A DNA stretch of 34,921 bases, from the NCBI GenBank assembly GCA_003576805.1, contig QEVM01000088.1, positions 1 through 34,921 on the forward strand, in the 5' to 3' direction. A program made the position numbers and the translations under genes. This document shows positions 16,164-23,125 of this stretch, piece by piece. This DNA comes from Pseudomonadota bacterium. GTDB lineage: Bacteria; Myxococcota_A; UBA9160; PR03. The first letter of the stretch is position 1; each line of letters opens with the position of its first letter. The notes beneath the pieces were generated by a model. The model had not been told where the DNA came from. It saw only the letters and a program-made list of their open reading frames with translations, and ran no database searches.

Positions 16164-17674
16164 GCGCAGCGGCGCGCGGCGGGACGGCGCGCGCGCTCGC
16201 GGGCGCCGCGCTCGGCGGCGCGCTCTTCTTCCTCGGCTACGCGGGCTGGGGCGTCTGGCCGCTCGCGCTCGTCGCGTGGGCGGCGCTCTGGTGGGGACTC
16301 GAAGCGGCGCGCGCGCGCGGCGTCGCGGCGGCCGCGCTCGCGGGCTTCGTGTTCGGCTGGGTCGCACACGCCGGCGGCTTCGGCTGGCTGTGGCGCCTCG
16401 TCGACGTCTTCCTGGACGGCAACCGGCCGCTCGGCGCGGCGCTCTGGCTCGCGCACTCGGCCTGGTTCGCCGCTGCCTACGCCGCGTACGCGGCGCTGTA
16501 CGCCGCGCTGCGCGCGCGCGGCTGGGCGGTCGCGGCTGCCGGCGTCGCGCCGCTGCTCGCCGTCGAGTGGCTGTGGCCGGCGCTGTTTCCCGTGCGTCTC
16601 GGCGACGCCTTCGTCGACCGCACCGCGTTCGTGCAGATCGCCGACCTCGGCGGCGCGCTGCTGGTGACGGCGCTCGCGCTCGTCGTGAACGCGGCCGTCT
16701 TCGAGACGCTGCGCTGGGCCGCGGGCGCGCGCCCGCTGCCGCGCGGCACGTGGGCAGCCGCCGCGCTCGCGGTGGGCGCCGCCGCGGCGTACGGAACGCT
16801 GCGCATCCGCGCGCTCGAGGACGCCGTCGCGCGCGCGCCCGAGCTGCGCGCCGGCGTCGTGCAGGGCAATCTCGACGTGCTGGCCAAGCGCCGTGATCCC
16901 GAACGCATGCACGCCGCCTACCTGCAGCAGACGCGCGAGCTGCTCGCGGACGGCTCGGTCGATCTCGTCGTGTGGCCCGAGACCGTCTACACGCGCGGCA
17001 TCCAGGGACCGCTCCCCGTCGCGGGCGACCTGATCCGCCGCGACCTCGGCGTGCCGCTCCTGTTCGGCGCCGCGTCGGTGCGCAGCGGTCCCGACGGGCG
17101 CTCGCTCACCTACAACTCGGCGTTCCTGATCGAGGCCGACGGCGCGATCCGCGACGGCTACGACAAGAACCTGCTGATCCCGCTCGCGGAGCGGCTGCCG
17201 GTGGGCGCGCTCGCGCGCTGGCTGCCGCACGCCGATCACTTCGGCGCGGCGGCCGACACGCCGCCGCTCACGCTCGGCCCGTGGCGCATGGCGACGCCGA
17301 TCTGTTACGAGGCGATCGTCGCCGGCTTCGTGCGGCGCATGGTGCGCGAGGCGCGCCCGAACCTGCTCGTGATGCTCTCCAACGACAGCTGGTTCGGCGA
17401 CTCGCAGGAGCCGTGGCTGCACTTGAACCTCGCGCGGCTGCGCGCGATCGAGCACCGGCGCTTCGTCGTGCGCGCGGCGAACGGCGGCGTCAGCGCGATC
17501 ATCGACCCGCTCGGGCGGCTCGCGGGGCGCACCGGGCTGCTGACGCGCGAGAACCTGCGCGGCAGCGTCCGCGCGCTCTACGCCGACACCGTGTACGCGC
17601 GCCTGGGCGACTGGCCGGGCGCGCTCGCGACGGCGGCCGTCGCGGCGCTGCTGCTCGTGCGGCGCGCGGGCTGA
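16160..17674 (+). CDS. lnt: Apolipoprotein N-acyltransferase
   Basis: This inner-membrane enzyme adds the third acyl chain to the N-terminal cysteine of lipoproteins, the last step of lipoprotein maturation in Gram-negative bacteria. At 504 residues it has the expected size. The N-terminal half has about six hydrophobic helices rich in Ala, Leu, Trp and Gly. The C-terminal half is the nitrilase-like domain, with all three catalytic residues: Glu274 (VWPETVY), Lys336 (YDKNLLIPLAERLP) and Cys382 (ICYEAIV). SNDSWFG and EHRRFVVRAANGG are also typical. The start is TTG at 16160, overlapping the ankyrin gene's stop as TTGA. The gene converges on the DUF6496 gene with a gap of only 3 bp. Confidence 0.95.
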   Translation: MSAAARGGTARALAGAALGGALFFLGYAGWGVWPLALVAWAALWWGLEAARARGVAAAALAGFVFGWVAHAGGFGWLWRLVDVFLDGNRPLGAALWLAHSAWFAAAYAAYAALYAALRARGWAVAAAGVAPLLAVEWLWPALFPVRLGDAFVDRTAFVQIADLGGALLVTALALVVNAAVFETLRWAAGARPLPRGTWAAAALAVGAAAAYGTLRIRALEDAVARAPELRAGVVQGNLDVLAKRRDPERMHAAYLQQTRELLADGSVDLVVWPETVYTRGIQGPLPVAGDLIRRDLGVPLLFGAASVRSGPDGRSLTYNSAFLIEADGAIRDGYDKNLLIPLAERLPVGALARWLPHADHFGAAADTPPLTLGPWRMATPICYEAIVAGFVRRMVREARPNLLVMLSNDSWFGDSQEPWLHLNLARLRAIEHRRFVVRAANGGVSAIIDPLGRLAGRTGLLTRENLRGSVRALYADTVYARLGDWPGALATAAVAALLLVRRAG

Positions 17675-17677
17675 GCG

Positions 17678-17944
17678 TCAGCGCCCGCCGGAAGCGCGCT
17701 TCTTGCCGCCGGACGATTTGCTCGACGACGCCTTGCGCGACGACGACTTGCGCTTCGCCGTCTTCTTCTCGGGCTGGCGCGGCACCTTGCCGCCTTCGCG
17801 GCGCGCCTCGGAGAGGCCGATCGCGATCGCCTGCTTCGGGTTCGTCACCTTCTTGCCCGAGCCGCCGCTCTTCAGCTTGCCTTCCTTCATCTCGTGCATC
17901 TTCTCGCCGACCTTCTCGGACGCCTTCTTGCCGTACTTGGCCAT
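17678..17944 (-). CDS. DUF6496 family small basic protein
   Basis: The 88-residue protein begins MAKYGKKASEKVGEKMHEMK, followed by LKSGGSGKK and NPKQAIAIGLSEARREGGKV, which is the recognisable DUF6496 core. A Lys/Ser/Arg-rich tail from about residue 58 (KKTAKRKSSSRKASSSK and onward) resembles histone-H1-like or nucleic-acid-binding tails. Function is not established; DNA or RNA contact through the tail is inference. GAGGAG precedes the ATG. It lies downstream of the acetyltransferase gene on the same strand, 60 bp away. That gap contains a short A/T-rich stretch (GAATTCG) that might hold its own promoter. Confidence 0.85.
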   Translation of the reverse strand: MAKYGKKASEKVGEKMHEMKEGKLKSGGSGKKVTNPKQAIAIGLSEARREGGKVPRQPEKKTAKRKSSSRKASSSKSSGGKKRASGGR

Positions 17945-18004
17945 CGCCTGGGCTCCTCGCCGTCCCGCACACGAATTCGTTGCATCGACCGTGCCGGTCG
18001 CGCG

Positions 18005-18832
18005 TCAGGCGGGCGGCTTCGGCGGCGGCGGCAGCGGCTCGTCGGGCGGCAGGCGCGCGGCGATCTCCTCGGCGATGCCGAGCGCCTCGACGAGCCACGC
18101 GGTGCGCTCGCCCGGCTCGAAGGGTCGGATCGTGAGCGTTCCGTCGGGCGCGATCTCGGCGCGCTGGCCGAGTCCGACGCCCACCACGCCGCCCCCGCGA
18201 TTGCGGCGCGCGGAGATCGAGAAGTTGAACGGACTCCAGCCGCGCGTCGCCTCGTGCCGCGTGCAGAACTCCGCCGCGTCGCTGGCGAGCGAGTCGACGC
18301 GGCAGTCGAGCCCGTCGCCCAGGTGGAGCGGGCGCCAGCGCACGATCGGCTGCCCGTTCTCGCAACGCGCGGCGGCGCCCCACGCCGGATGCTCGACCGC
18401 GCTCGGCTCGGCGTCGGGGACGCGCAGCGGCGCGCCGAACAGCATCGAGGCGTCCACCAGGAAGCGGCCCTCGGCGAGCGCGACGCTCACGGTGCCGTGA
18501 TTCGGCGGCAGATCCGGCGCGACCAGCATCGTCGCGACGCCGCGCCGCGCGGCGAAGCCGAGCGCCTCGAGCAGCGCGCAGAGCGCGCCGTTGCCCGCCC
18601 AGCAGGTGCCGCCCGTGCCGTACGCGAGCCACGCCGCGAAGAACTCCGCGGGCGTGTCGCCGGGCAGCGGGCCCGCGTCGCCCGACGCGACGTGCAGCCG
18701 CTTGCGCACGTTGTCGAACGGCACGCGCTCGCACCACGCGGCATACACCGAAGAGAGTCCAGCGAGATCCGGCTCGGGCCGCGCGGCGAAGCCGAGCCGC
18801 TCGAGCACCTTCTCGACGAGCGCTGCGTCCAT
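18005..18832 (-). CDS. Arylamine N-acetyltransferase (NAT)-like protein
   Basis: The 275-residue product has the NAT/transglutaminase-like triad: Cys77 in GTGGTCWAGN, His112 in PPNHGTVSV and Asp127 in RFLVDASMLFGAPL. Classical NATs transfer acetyl from acetyl-CoA to arylamines or hydrazines. The active-site motif here departs from the usual RGGxCxExN, so it may be a divergent branch with another acyl donor or acceptor. The ATG at 18832 is preceded by GGAGG with 4 nt spacing; a longer frame upstream lacks such a site. The C-terminus ends in a Pro-rich tail (LPPPPKPPA). It is divergent from the molybdopterin oxidoreductase. Confidence 0.8.
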   Translation of the reverse strand: MDAALVEKVLERLGFAARPEPDLAGLSSVYAAWCERVPFDNVRKRLHVASGDAGPLPGDTPAEFFAAWLAYGTGGTCWAGNGALCALLEALGFAARRGVATMLVAPDLPPNHGTVSVALAEGRFLVDASMLFGAPLRVPDAEPSAVEHPAWGAAARCENGQPIVRWRPLHLGDGLDCRVDSLASDAAEFCTRHEATRGWSPFNFSISARRNRGGGVVGVGLGQRAEIAPDGTLTIRPFEPGERTAWLVEALGIAEEIAARLPPDEPLPPPPKPPA

Positions 18833-18857
18833 CGAACCTCCGTGCGGGCGCCTCGCC

Positions 18858-18863
18858 ACCCTA
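18858..18863 (-). promoter_or_regulatory. Candidate -10 box of the NAT-like gene
   Basis: Minus-strand TAGGGT fits TANNNT. It predicts a leader of roughly 19 nt that includes the GGAGG ribosome site, in contrast with the leaderless genes nearby. Confidence 0.4.
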
Positions 18864-18942
18864 GCCCGCACCCGGAGGCGCGGCGAAGTGGCCCGCGCCG
18901 CACGGCGGCGATTGGTTCTTTCCGCGCGGCGTGCGGCCTCCG

Positions 18943-18948
18943 TACCCT
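18943..18948 (+). promoter_or_regulatory. Candidate -10 box for a leaderless molybdopterin oxidoreductase transcript
   Basis: TACCCT ends 6 nt before the ATG at 18955. No ribosome site lies between. The A/T-richer stretch near 18911-18922 may supply a -35. Confidence 0.45.
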
Positions 18949-18954
18949 GTGCGC

Positions 18955-21183
18955 ATGACGCGAAGAACCGTCTACGGCACGTGCAGCTTCTGCGAGGCGA
19001 CCTGCGGGATCGAGGTGCAGCTCGAGGGGCGCGACGTCGTGCGCCTGCGCGGCGACGACGCGGACGTCTTCTCGCGCGGCCACGTGTGCCCGAAGGCGGT
19101 CGGCATGCGCGACCTGCACGCCGACCCGGACCGCCTGCGCCGGCCGCTGCGCCGCACCGCGCGCGGCGACTTCGAGGAGATCGGCTGGGAGGAGGCCTGG
19201 GACTTCGCGGCGGAGCGCATCGCGCGCGTGCGCGAGGCGGGCGGCGCGAACGCCGTCGCCCTCTACCGCGGCAATCCGGGCATCCACGACTACGCGACGA
19301 TCCTCGGCGCCAACGTGCTGGTGCGCGCGCTCGGCACGAAGAACGTCTACTCGGCGGGCGCGCTCGACACCTGGCCGCGCTGGGTGCAGGCGGGCAGCAT
19401 GTACGGCGGTCCGCTGCGCTGCCCCGTGCCGGACATCGAGCGCACCGACTGGTTCCTGATGGTCGGCGCCAACCCGATGGTGTCGAACGGCAGCCTGATG
19501 ACGGTGCCCGACTTCCGCGGCCGGCTCGCCGCGCTGCAGGCGCGCGGCGGCAAGCTGATCGTCGTCGATCCGCGCCGCAGCGAGACGGCGGAGCGCGCCG
19601 ACGAGCACCACTTCGTCGTGCCCGGCACGGACGCCGCCTTCCTGCTCGCGATGCTGCACGTGCTCTTCGCCGAAGGGCGCGTCGCGCTCGGCGCGTGCGA
19701 GGGGCTGGTGAACGGCGTCGGCGAGGTCGAGCGCATCGCGGCGCGCTTCGCGCCCGAGCGCGTCGCCGCGCGCTGCGGCATCGACGCCGCGACGATCCGC
19801 CGCCTCGCGCGCGAGATGGCGGAGGCGCCGAGCGCGGTCGCCTACGGACGCATGGGCACGTCGACGCAGGCGTTCGGCACGCTCGCGACGTGGGCGCTCG
19901 ATCTGCTCTGCATCCTCACCGGCAACCTCGACCGGCCCGGCGGCGCGATGTTCGCGCGGCCCGCGGCGCCGCTGCACTTCGCGTTCGAGCCGAACGGCGC
20001 GGTGCAGTTCGGCCGCTGGCGGAGCCGCGCCGGCGGCCGCCACGAGATCGTCGGCGAGCTGCCCGTGATGGCGCTCGCCGAGGAGATCGAGACGCCCGGC
20101 GATGGCCAGGTGCGCGCGCTCGTCACGGTCGCGGGCAATCCGGTGCGCACGGCGCCCAACAGCGCGCGCATCGAGCGTGCGATCGCGTCGCTCGACTTCG
20201 TCGTCTGCCTTGACTGGTACCGCAACGAGACGACGCGCCACGCGCACCTGATCCTGCCGCCGCCGGGGCCCTTCGAGCGCAGCCACTACGACCTCGGCCT
20301 CGCGCACTTCGGCGTGCGCAACTTCGCCAAGTACGCGCCCGCGGCGCTCGATCCCGAGCCGGGCGCGCGCAGCGCGTGGACCACCGCGCTCGAGCTGGCG
20401 CGCCGCTGGATGGGGCTCGCGTCGCTCGCGGCGGAGCAGGTGGACGGACTCGTGCTGCGCCAGTTCGCGACGCTCGCGCTCGCGGCGAGCCCGTGGCAGG
20501 GCGACGTCACGGTCGACGAGCTGGTCCATGCAACCGGCAAGGAGCCCGGCCCCGACCGCATCCTCGACGCGCTGATCCGCGTCGGCCCGTACGGCGACGC
20601 GTGCGGGCGTCGGCCCGAAGGCCTGACGCTCGCCCGCATCCAGCAGCACCCGCACGGCCTCGACCTCGGTCCGCTCGTGCCGATGCTGCCGGGCCACGTG
20701 CGCACCGCGAGCGGCCGGATCGAGCTCGCGCCCGAGCGCATCGTCGCGGACGTGCCGCGCCTCGAGGCGTGGCTCGCGCGCGAGGAGGCGCCCTCGCTGC
20801 GTCTCGTCAACCGCCGCGACCTGCGCTCGATGAACTCGTGGCTGCACAACCTGCCGTCGCTCGCGAAGGGGCGCGAGCGCTGCACGCTCCAGATGCACCC
20901 CGACGACGCACGCGCGTGCGGCCTCGCCGACGGCGCGATCGCGCTGGTTCGCTCGCGCGTCGGCGAGCTGCGCGCGCCGGTCGAGATCACCCGCGACGTG
21001 ATGCGCGGCGTCGTGTCGCTGCCGCACGGCTTCGGCCACGACGGCGACGGCATCGGGCTGGCCGTCGCGGCGCGCAAGCCCGGCGCGAACGTCAACGCCG
21101 TCACCGACGACGCGCCCGCCGACGGCCCGAGCGGCGCGGCGGTGCTGTTCGGCGGTGCGGTGGAGGTCGTCGCGGCGGGCTGA
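18955..21183 (+). CDS. Molybdopterin (bis-MGD) oxidoreductase with N-terminal [4Fe-4S] cluster
   Basis: The 742-residue protein belongs to the DMSO-reductase superfamily. The N-terminal cluster ligands are Cys10, Cys13, Cys17 and Cys45 (TCSFCEATCG and HVCPKAVG). Cofactor-binding stretches include DWFLMVGANPMVSNGSLM and KLIVVDPRRSETAERADEHH. A C-terminal domain with SWLHNLPSLAKGRERCTL and LPHGFGHDGDG closes the active site. The Mo-ligand region reads YSAGALDTWPRW, without Cys or selenocysteine at the expected place; Asp may be the ligand. There is no Tat signal, so it is probably cytosolic. Partner subunits are absent, so the electron donor or acceptor is unknown. Automated names such as formate dehydrogenase are not justified. 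It converges on the CoA-transferase gene 3 bp away. Confidence 0.88.
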   Translation: MTRRTVYGTCSFCEATCGIEVQLEGRDVVRLRGDDADVFSRGHVCPKAVGMRDLHADPDRLRRPLRRTARGDFEEIGWEEAWDFAAERIARVREAGGANAVALYRGNPGIHDYATILGANVLVRALGTKNVYSAGALDTWPRWVQAGSMYGGPLRCPVPDIERTDWFLMVGANPMVSNGSLMTVPDFRGRLAALQARGGKLIVVDPRRSETAERADEHHFVVPGTDAAFLLAMLHVLFAEGRVALGACEGLVNGVGEVERIAARFAPERVAARCGIDAATIRRLAREMAEAPSAVAYGRMGTSTQAFGTLATWALDLLCILTGNLDRPGGAMFARPAAPLHFAFEPNGAVQFGRWRSRAGGRHEIVGELPVMALAEEIETPGDGQVRALVTVAGNPVRTAPNSARIERAIASLDFVVCLDWYRNETTRHAHLILPPPGPFERSHYDLGLAHFGVRNFAKYAPAALDPEPGARSAWTTALELARRWMGLASLAAEQVDGLVLRQFATLALAASPWQGDVTVDELVHATGKEPGPDRILDALIRVGPYGDACGRRPEGLTLARIQQHPHGLDLGPLVPMLPGHVRTASGRIELAPERIVADVPRLEAWLAREEAPSLRLVNRRDLRSMNSWLHNLPSLAKGRERCTLQMHPDDARACGLADGAIALVRSRVGELRAPVEITRDVMRGVVSLPHGFGHDGDGIGLAVAARKPGANVNAVTDDAPADGPSGAAVLFGGAVEVVAAG

Positions 21184-21186
21184 CGC

Positions 21187-22377
21187 TCAGGCGCGCGGCG
21201 GGATCACGCCCGCTTCGGCGAGCGCCGCGAGCGCGGCGTCGTCGTAGCCGAGCTCGCGCAGCACCGCGTCGGTGTGCTCGCCGTGGAGCGGCGGCGGCGA
21301 CGCGGGCTCGCACGGCGTCGCGTCGAAGCGCGCGGCCGGGCGCGCCTGCCGCATCTTGCCCGCGACCGGGTGCTCGAGCTCGACGACCACGCCGTTGTGC
21401 CGCACCTGCGGATCGTCGAGCACGCTCGGGAGGTCGTTCACCGGCGCGGCCGGCACGTCCTCGGCGATCATGCGCGCGAGCAGCTCGCCGGTGCTCCACT
21501 TGCGGAACTCGTCGTAGAGGAGCTGGCCGAGCGCCTCGGCGTTCTTGCCGCGTTCCCACAGCGAGAAGCGCGGGTCGTCGCACAGCTCGGGCCGGCCGAG
21601 CGCGCGGAAGAGGCCGTGGAACTCGTCGTCGCTGGCGGCGAAGTAGACGAGGTGGCCGTCGGCGGTCTCGGTGAGGCGGTAGATCTCGTACAGCGTCGGG
21701 CCGGGCTGCACGTCCTCGCCGAGCATCGTGTGCGCCATCATGCCGTCGGGCCACAGGAACGCGAGCGCGACGTCGAGCATCGCGACGCGCACGTGCTGGC
21801 CGCCGGCGCCGCGCTCGCGCGCGAAGAGCGCCGCCGTGATCGCCTGCGCCGCGGTGTAGGCGCTCGCCTTGTCCACGACGACGTGGCGGATCAGGTCGGG
21901 GATCGGGACGTCCGGGTTCTTCTGGATCGCGACGTGCCCGGTGAGCGCCTGCAGGATCGGGTCGTAGACGCGCCGGTCCTTGTAGGGTCCGCTCTCGCCG
22001 TAGCCCGTGATCGACACGTACACGAGGTCGGGGCGCACTTTGCGCAGGTCGCGCTCGGCGATGCCGAGCCGTTCCACCGCGCCGGGCCGGAAGTTCTGCA
22101 CGAACACGTCGGCGCGCTCGACCAGCCGCAGCAGCACGTCGCGGCCGGCGGGCTCGCGCAGATCCACCACGACGCTGCGCTTGCCGCGGTTTCCGTTGGC
22201 GAAGAAGGCGCCCATCCCGCCGCGGCGGAAGGGCGAGAGGCGCAGCAGGTCGCCCACGCCGGGCGGCTCGACCTTGACGACGTCGGCGCCCTGGTCGGCG
22301 AGCATCATCGTGGCGAGCGGCCCGGCCAGGATGGCCGACACGTCGACGACGCGAACTCCGCTGAGCGGTCCGGGCAT
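21187..22377 (-). CDS. Class III CoA-transferase (CaiB/BaiF family)
   Basis: This 396-residue cytosolic enzyme moves CoA between carboxylic acids. It starts with the family signature GVRVVDVSAILAGPLATMML, followed by GADVVKVEPPGVGDLLR, NRGKRSVVVDLREPAGRD and VQNFRPGAVERLGI. Asp169 (HVVVDKASAY) aligns with the acyl-anhydride-forming aspartate of formyl-CoA transferase. A small-domain segment (ARMIAEDVPAAPVNDLPSVL) and PPLHGEHTD near the end are also typical. The substrate is unknown; family members act on formate/oxalate, carnitine, bile acids and branched acyl-CoAs. The ATG at 22377 follows GAGGAG. It is divergent from the TetR gene, and the palindrome between them could control both. Confidence 0.92.
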   Translation of the reverse strand: MPGPLSGVRVVDVSAILAGPLATMMLADQGADVVKVEPPGVGDLLRLSPFRRGGMGAFFANGNRGKRSVVVDLREPAGRDVLLRLVERADVFVQNFRPGAVERLGIAERDLRKVRPDLVYVSITGYGESGPYKDRRVYDPILQALTGHVAIQKNPDVPIPDLIRHVVVDKASAYTAAQAITAALFARERGAGGQHVRVAMLDVALAFLWPDGMMAHTMLGEDVQPGPTLYEIYRLTETADGHLVYFAASDDEFHGLFRALGRPELCDDPRFSLWERGKNAEALGQLLYDEFRKWSTGELLARMIAEDVPAAPVNDLPSVLDDPQVRHNGVVVELEHPVAGKMRQARPAARFDATPCEPASPPPLHGEHTDAVLRELGYDDAALAALAEAGVIPPRA

Positions 22378-22401
22378 GGCGGCTCCTCGTGGGAGAAGAG
22401 C

Positions 22402-22407
22402 AGCATA
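22402..22407 (-). promoter_or_regulatory. Candidate -10 box of the CoA-transferase gene
   Basis: Read on the minus strand this is TATGCT, the best -10 match in the divergent region. It would give a leader of about 20 nt with the GAGGAG site. Confidence 0.4.
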
Positions 22408-22441
22408 CCCCGGCAGGACGCGCGCGCGCGTCGGAATCAAC

Positions 22442-22471
22442 TTGCACGGGCGGTGCAAACTCACGTAACGT
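22442..22471 (+). promoter_or_regulatory. TetR promoter with embedded palindromic operator
   Basis: TTGCAC (22442-22447) and GTGCAA (22453-22458) form a perfect inverted repeat with a 5-nt spacer, the size of a TetR-type operator. The left arm is also a good -35 box, 18 nt from TAACGT (22466-22471), which ends 6 nt before the GTG at 22478. A repressor bound here would block the -35 directly. The site also lies about 35 bp upstream of the divergent -10 box. Confidence 0.6.
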
Positions 22472-22477
22472 GCTCGC

Positions 22478-23125
22478 GTGTCCGCCGCCGCCCGCCGCAG
22501 CGCTGCGTCACGCGCCGACGCCATGGCAGGCATCGACGGCCGCCGGCGGCGCGCCTTCCGCACGCGCGCCGCGGTCGTCGAAGCGCTGCTCGACCTGCTC
22601 GAGGCCGGCGAGCTGCGGCCCCGCGCCGACCGCATCGCGGAGCGCGCGGGCGTCTCCACGCGCTCGCTGTTCCAACACTTCGCCGACCTCGAGGAGCTGC
22701 ACGCCGCGGTGGCGGACCGCCAGCTCGAGCGCATCGCCCTCGAGATCGGCCCGCCCGCGACGACGGGCTCGCTGGCGGCGCGCGTCGCGTCGCTGGCCGC
22801 CGCGCGCGCCGCGCTCTACGAACGCATCACGCCGGTGCGGCGCGCGGCGCTGCTCCACGAGCCGTTCTCGCGCGCGATCGCCGCACGCCTCGCCGGCATG
22901 CGGCGCTCGTGCCGGCGCGACGTCGACCGCATCTTCCCGGCCGAGCTGGAGCGGCTGCAGCCGGCCGCGCGCCGCGAGCTGCGCGACGCGCTGTGCATGG
23001 CGTCGAGCTTCAGCGCGTGGGAGCACCTACGCCGACACGCCGGCGCGTCGGCGGCGCACGCCGAGCGCGTCGTCGCGCGCTCGCTGCTCGCGCTGCTGAC
23101 CGCGGCGCGCCGGAAGGAGTCGTGA
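22478..23125 (+). CDS. TetR/AcrR family transcriptional regulator
   Basis: The 215-residue protein has an N-terminal helix-turn-helix (about residues 24-72) with RADRIAERAGVSTRSLFQHF, the typical TetR recognition segment, followed by a helical ligand and dimer domain with no conserved family signature. The GTG at 22478 is chosen because a promoter with its -10 six nt upstream leads directly into it; an internal ATG at 22523 is an alternative. The palindrome in its own promoter suggests autorepression, and perhaps control of the divergent CoA-transferase. The stop codon overlaps the next gene's ATG (TGATG), so the lipoprotein downstream shares its expression. The ligand is unknown. Confidence 0.88.
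   Translation: MSAAARRSAASRADAMAGIDGRRRRAFRTRAAVVEALLDLLEAGELRPRADRIAERAGVSTRSLFQHFADLEELHAAVADRQLERIALEIGPPATTGSLAARVASLAAARAALYERITPVRRAALLHEPFSRAIAARLAGMRRSCRRDVDRIFPAELERLQPAARRELRDALCMASSFSAWEHLRRHAGASAAHAERVVARSLLALLTAARRKES

Noticed and set aside
18487-21039. Long minus-strand frame (850 codons) across the molybdopterin oxidoreductase
   Set aside because: Low-complexity composition and no motifs, whereas the plus strand holds intact cluster and cofactor motifs.
18955-21183. Selenocysteine-containing formate dehydrogenase
   Set aside because: There is no in-frame TGA in the ligand region; it reads through with an Asp-containing motif, and no SECIS-like hairpin was sought beyond that.
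22523-23125. ATG at 22523 as the TetR start
   Set aside because: It lacks a ribosome site, and the promoter spacing fits the GTG at 22478 exactly; it remains an alternative.
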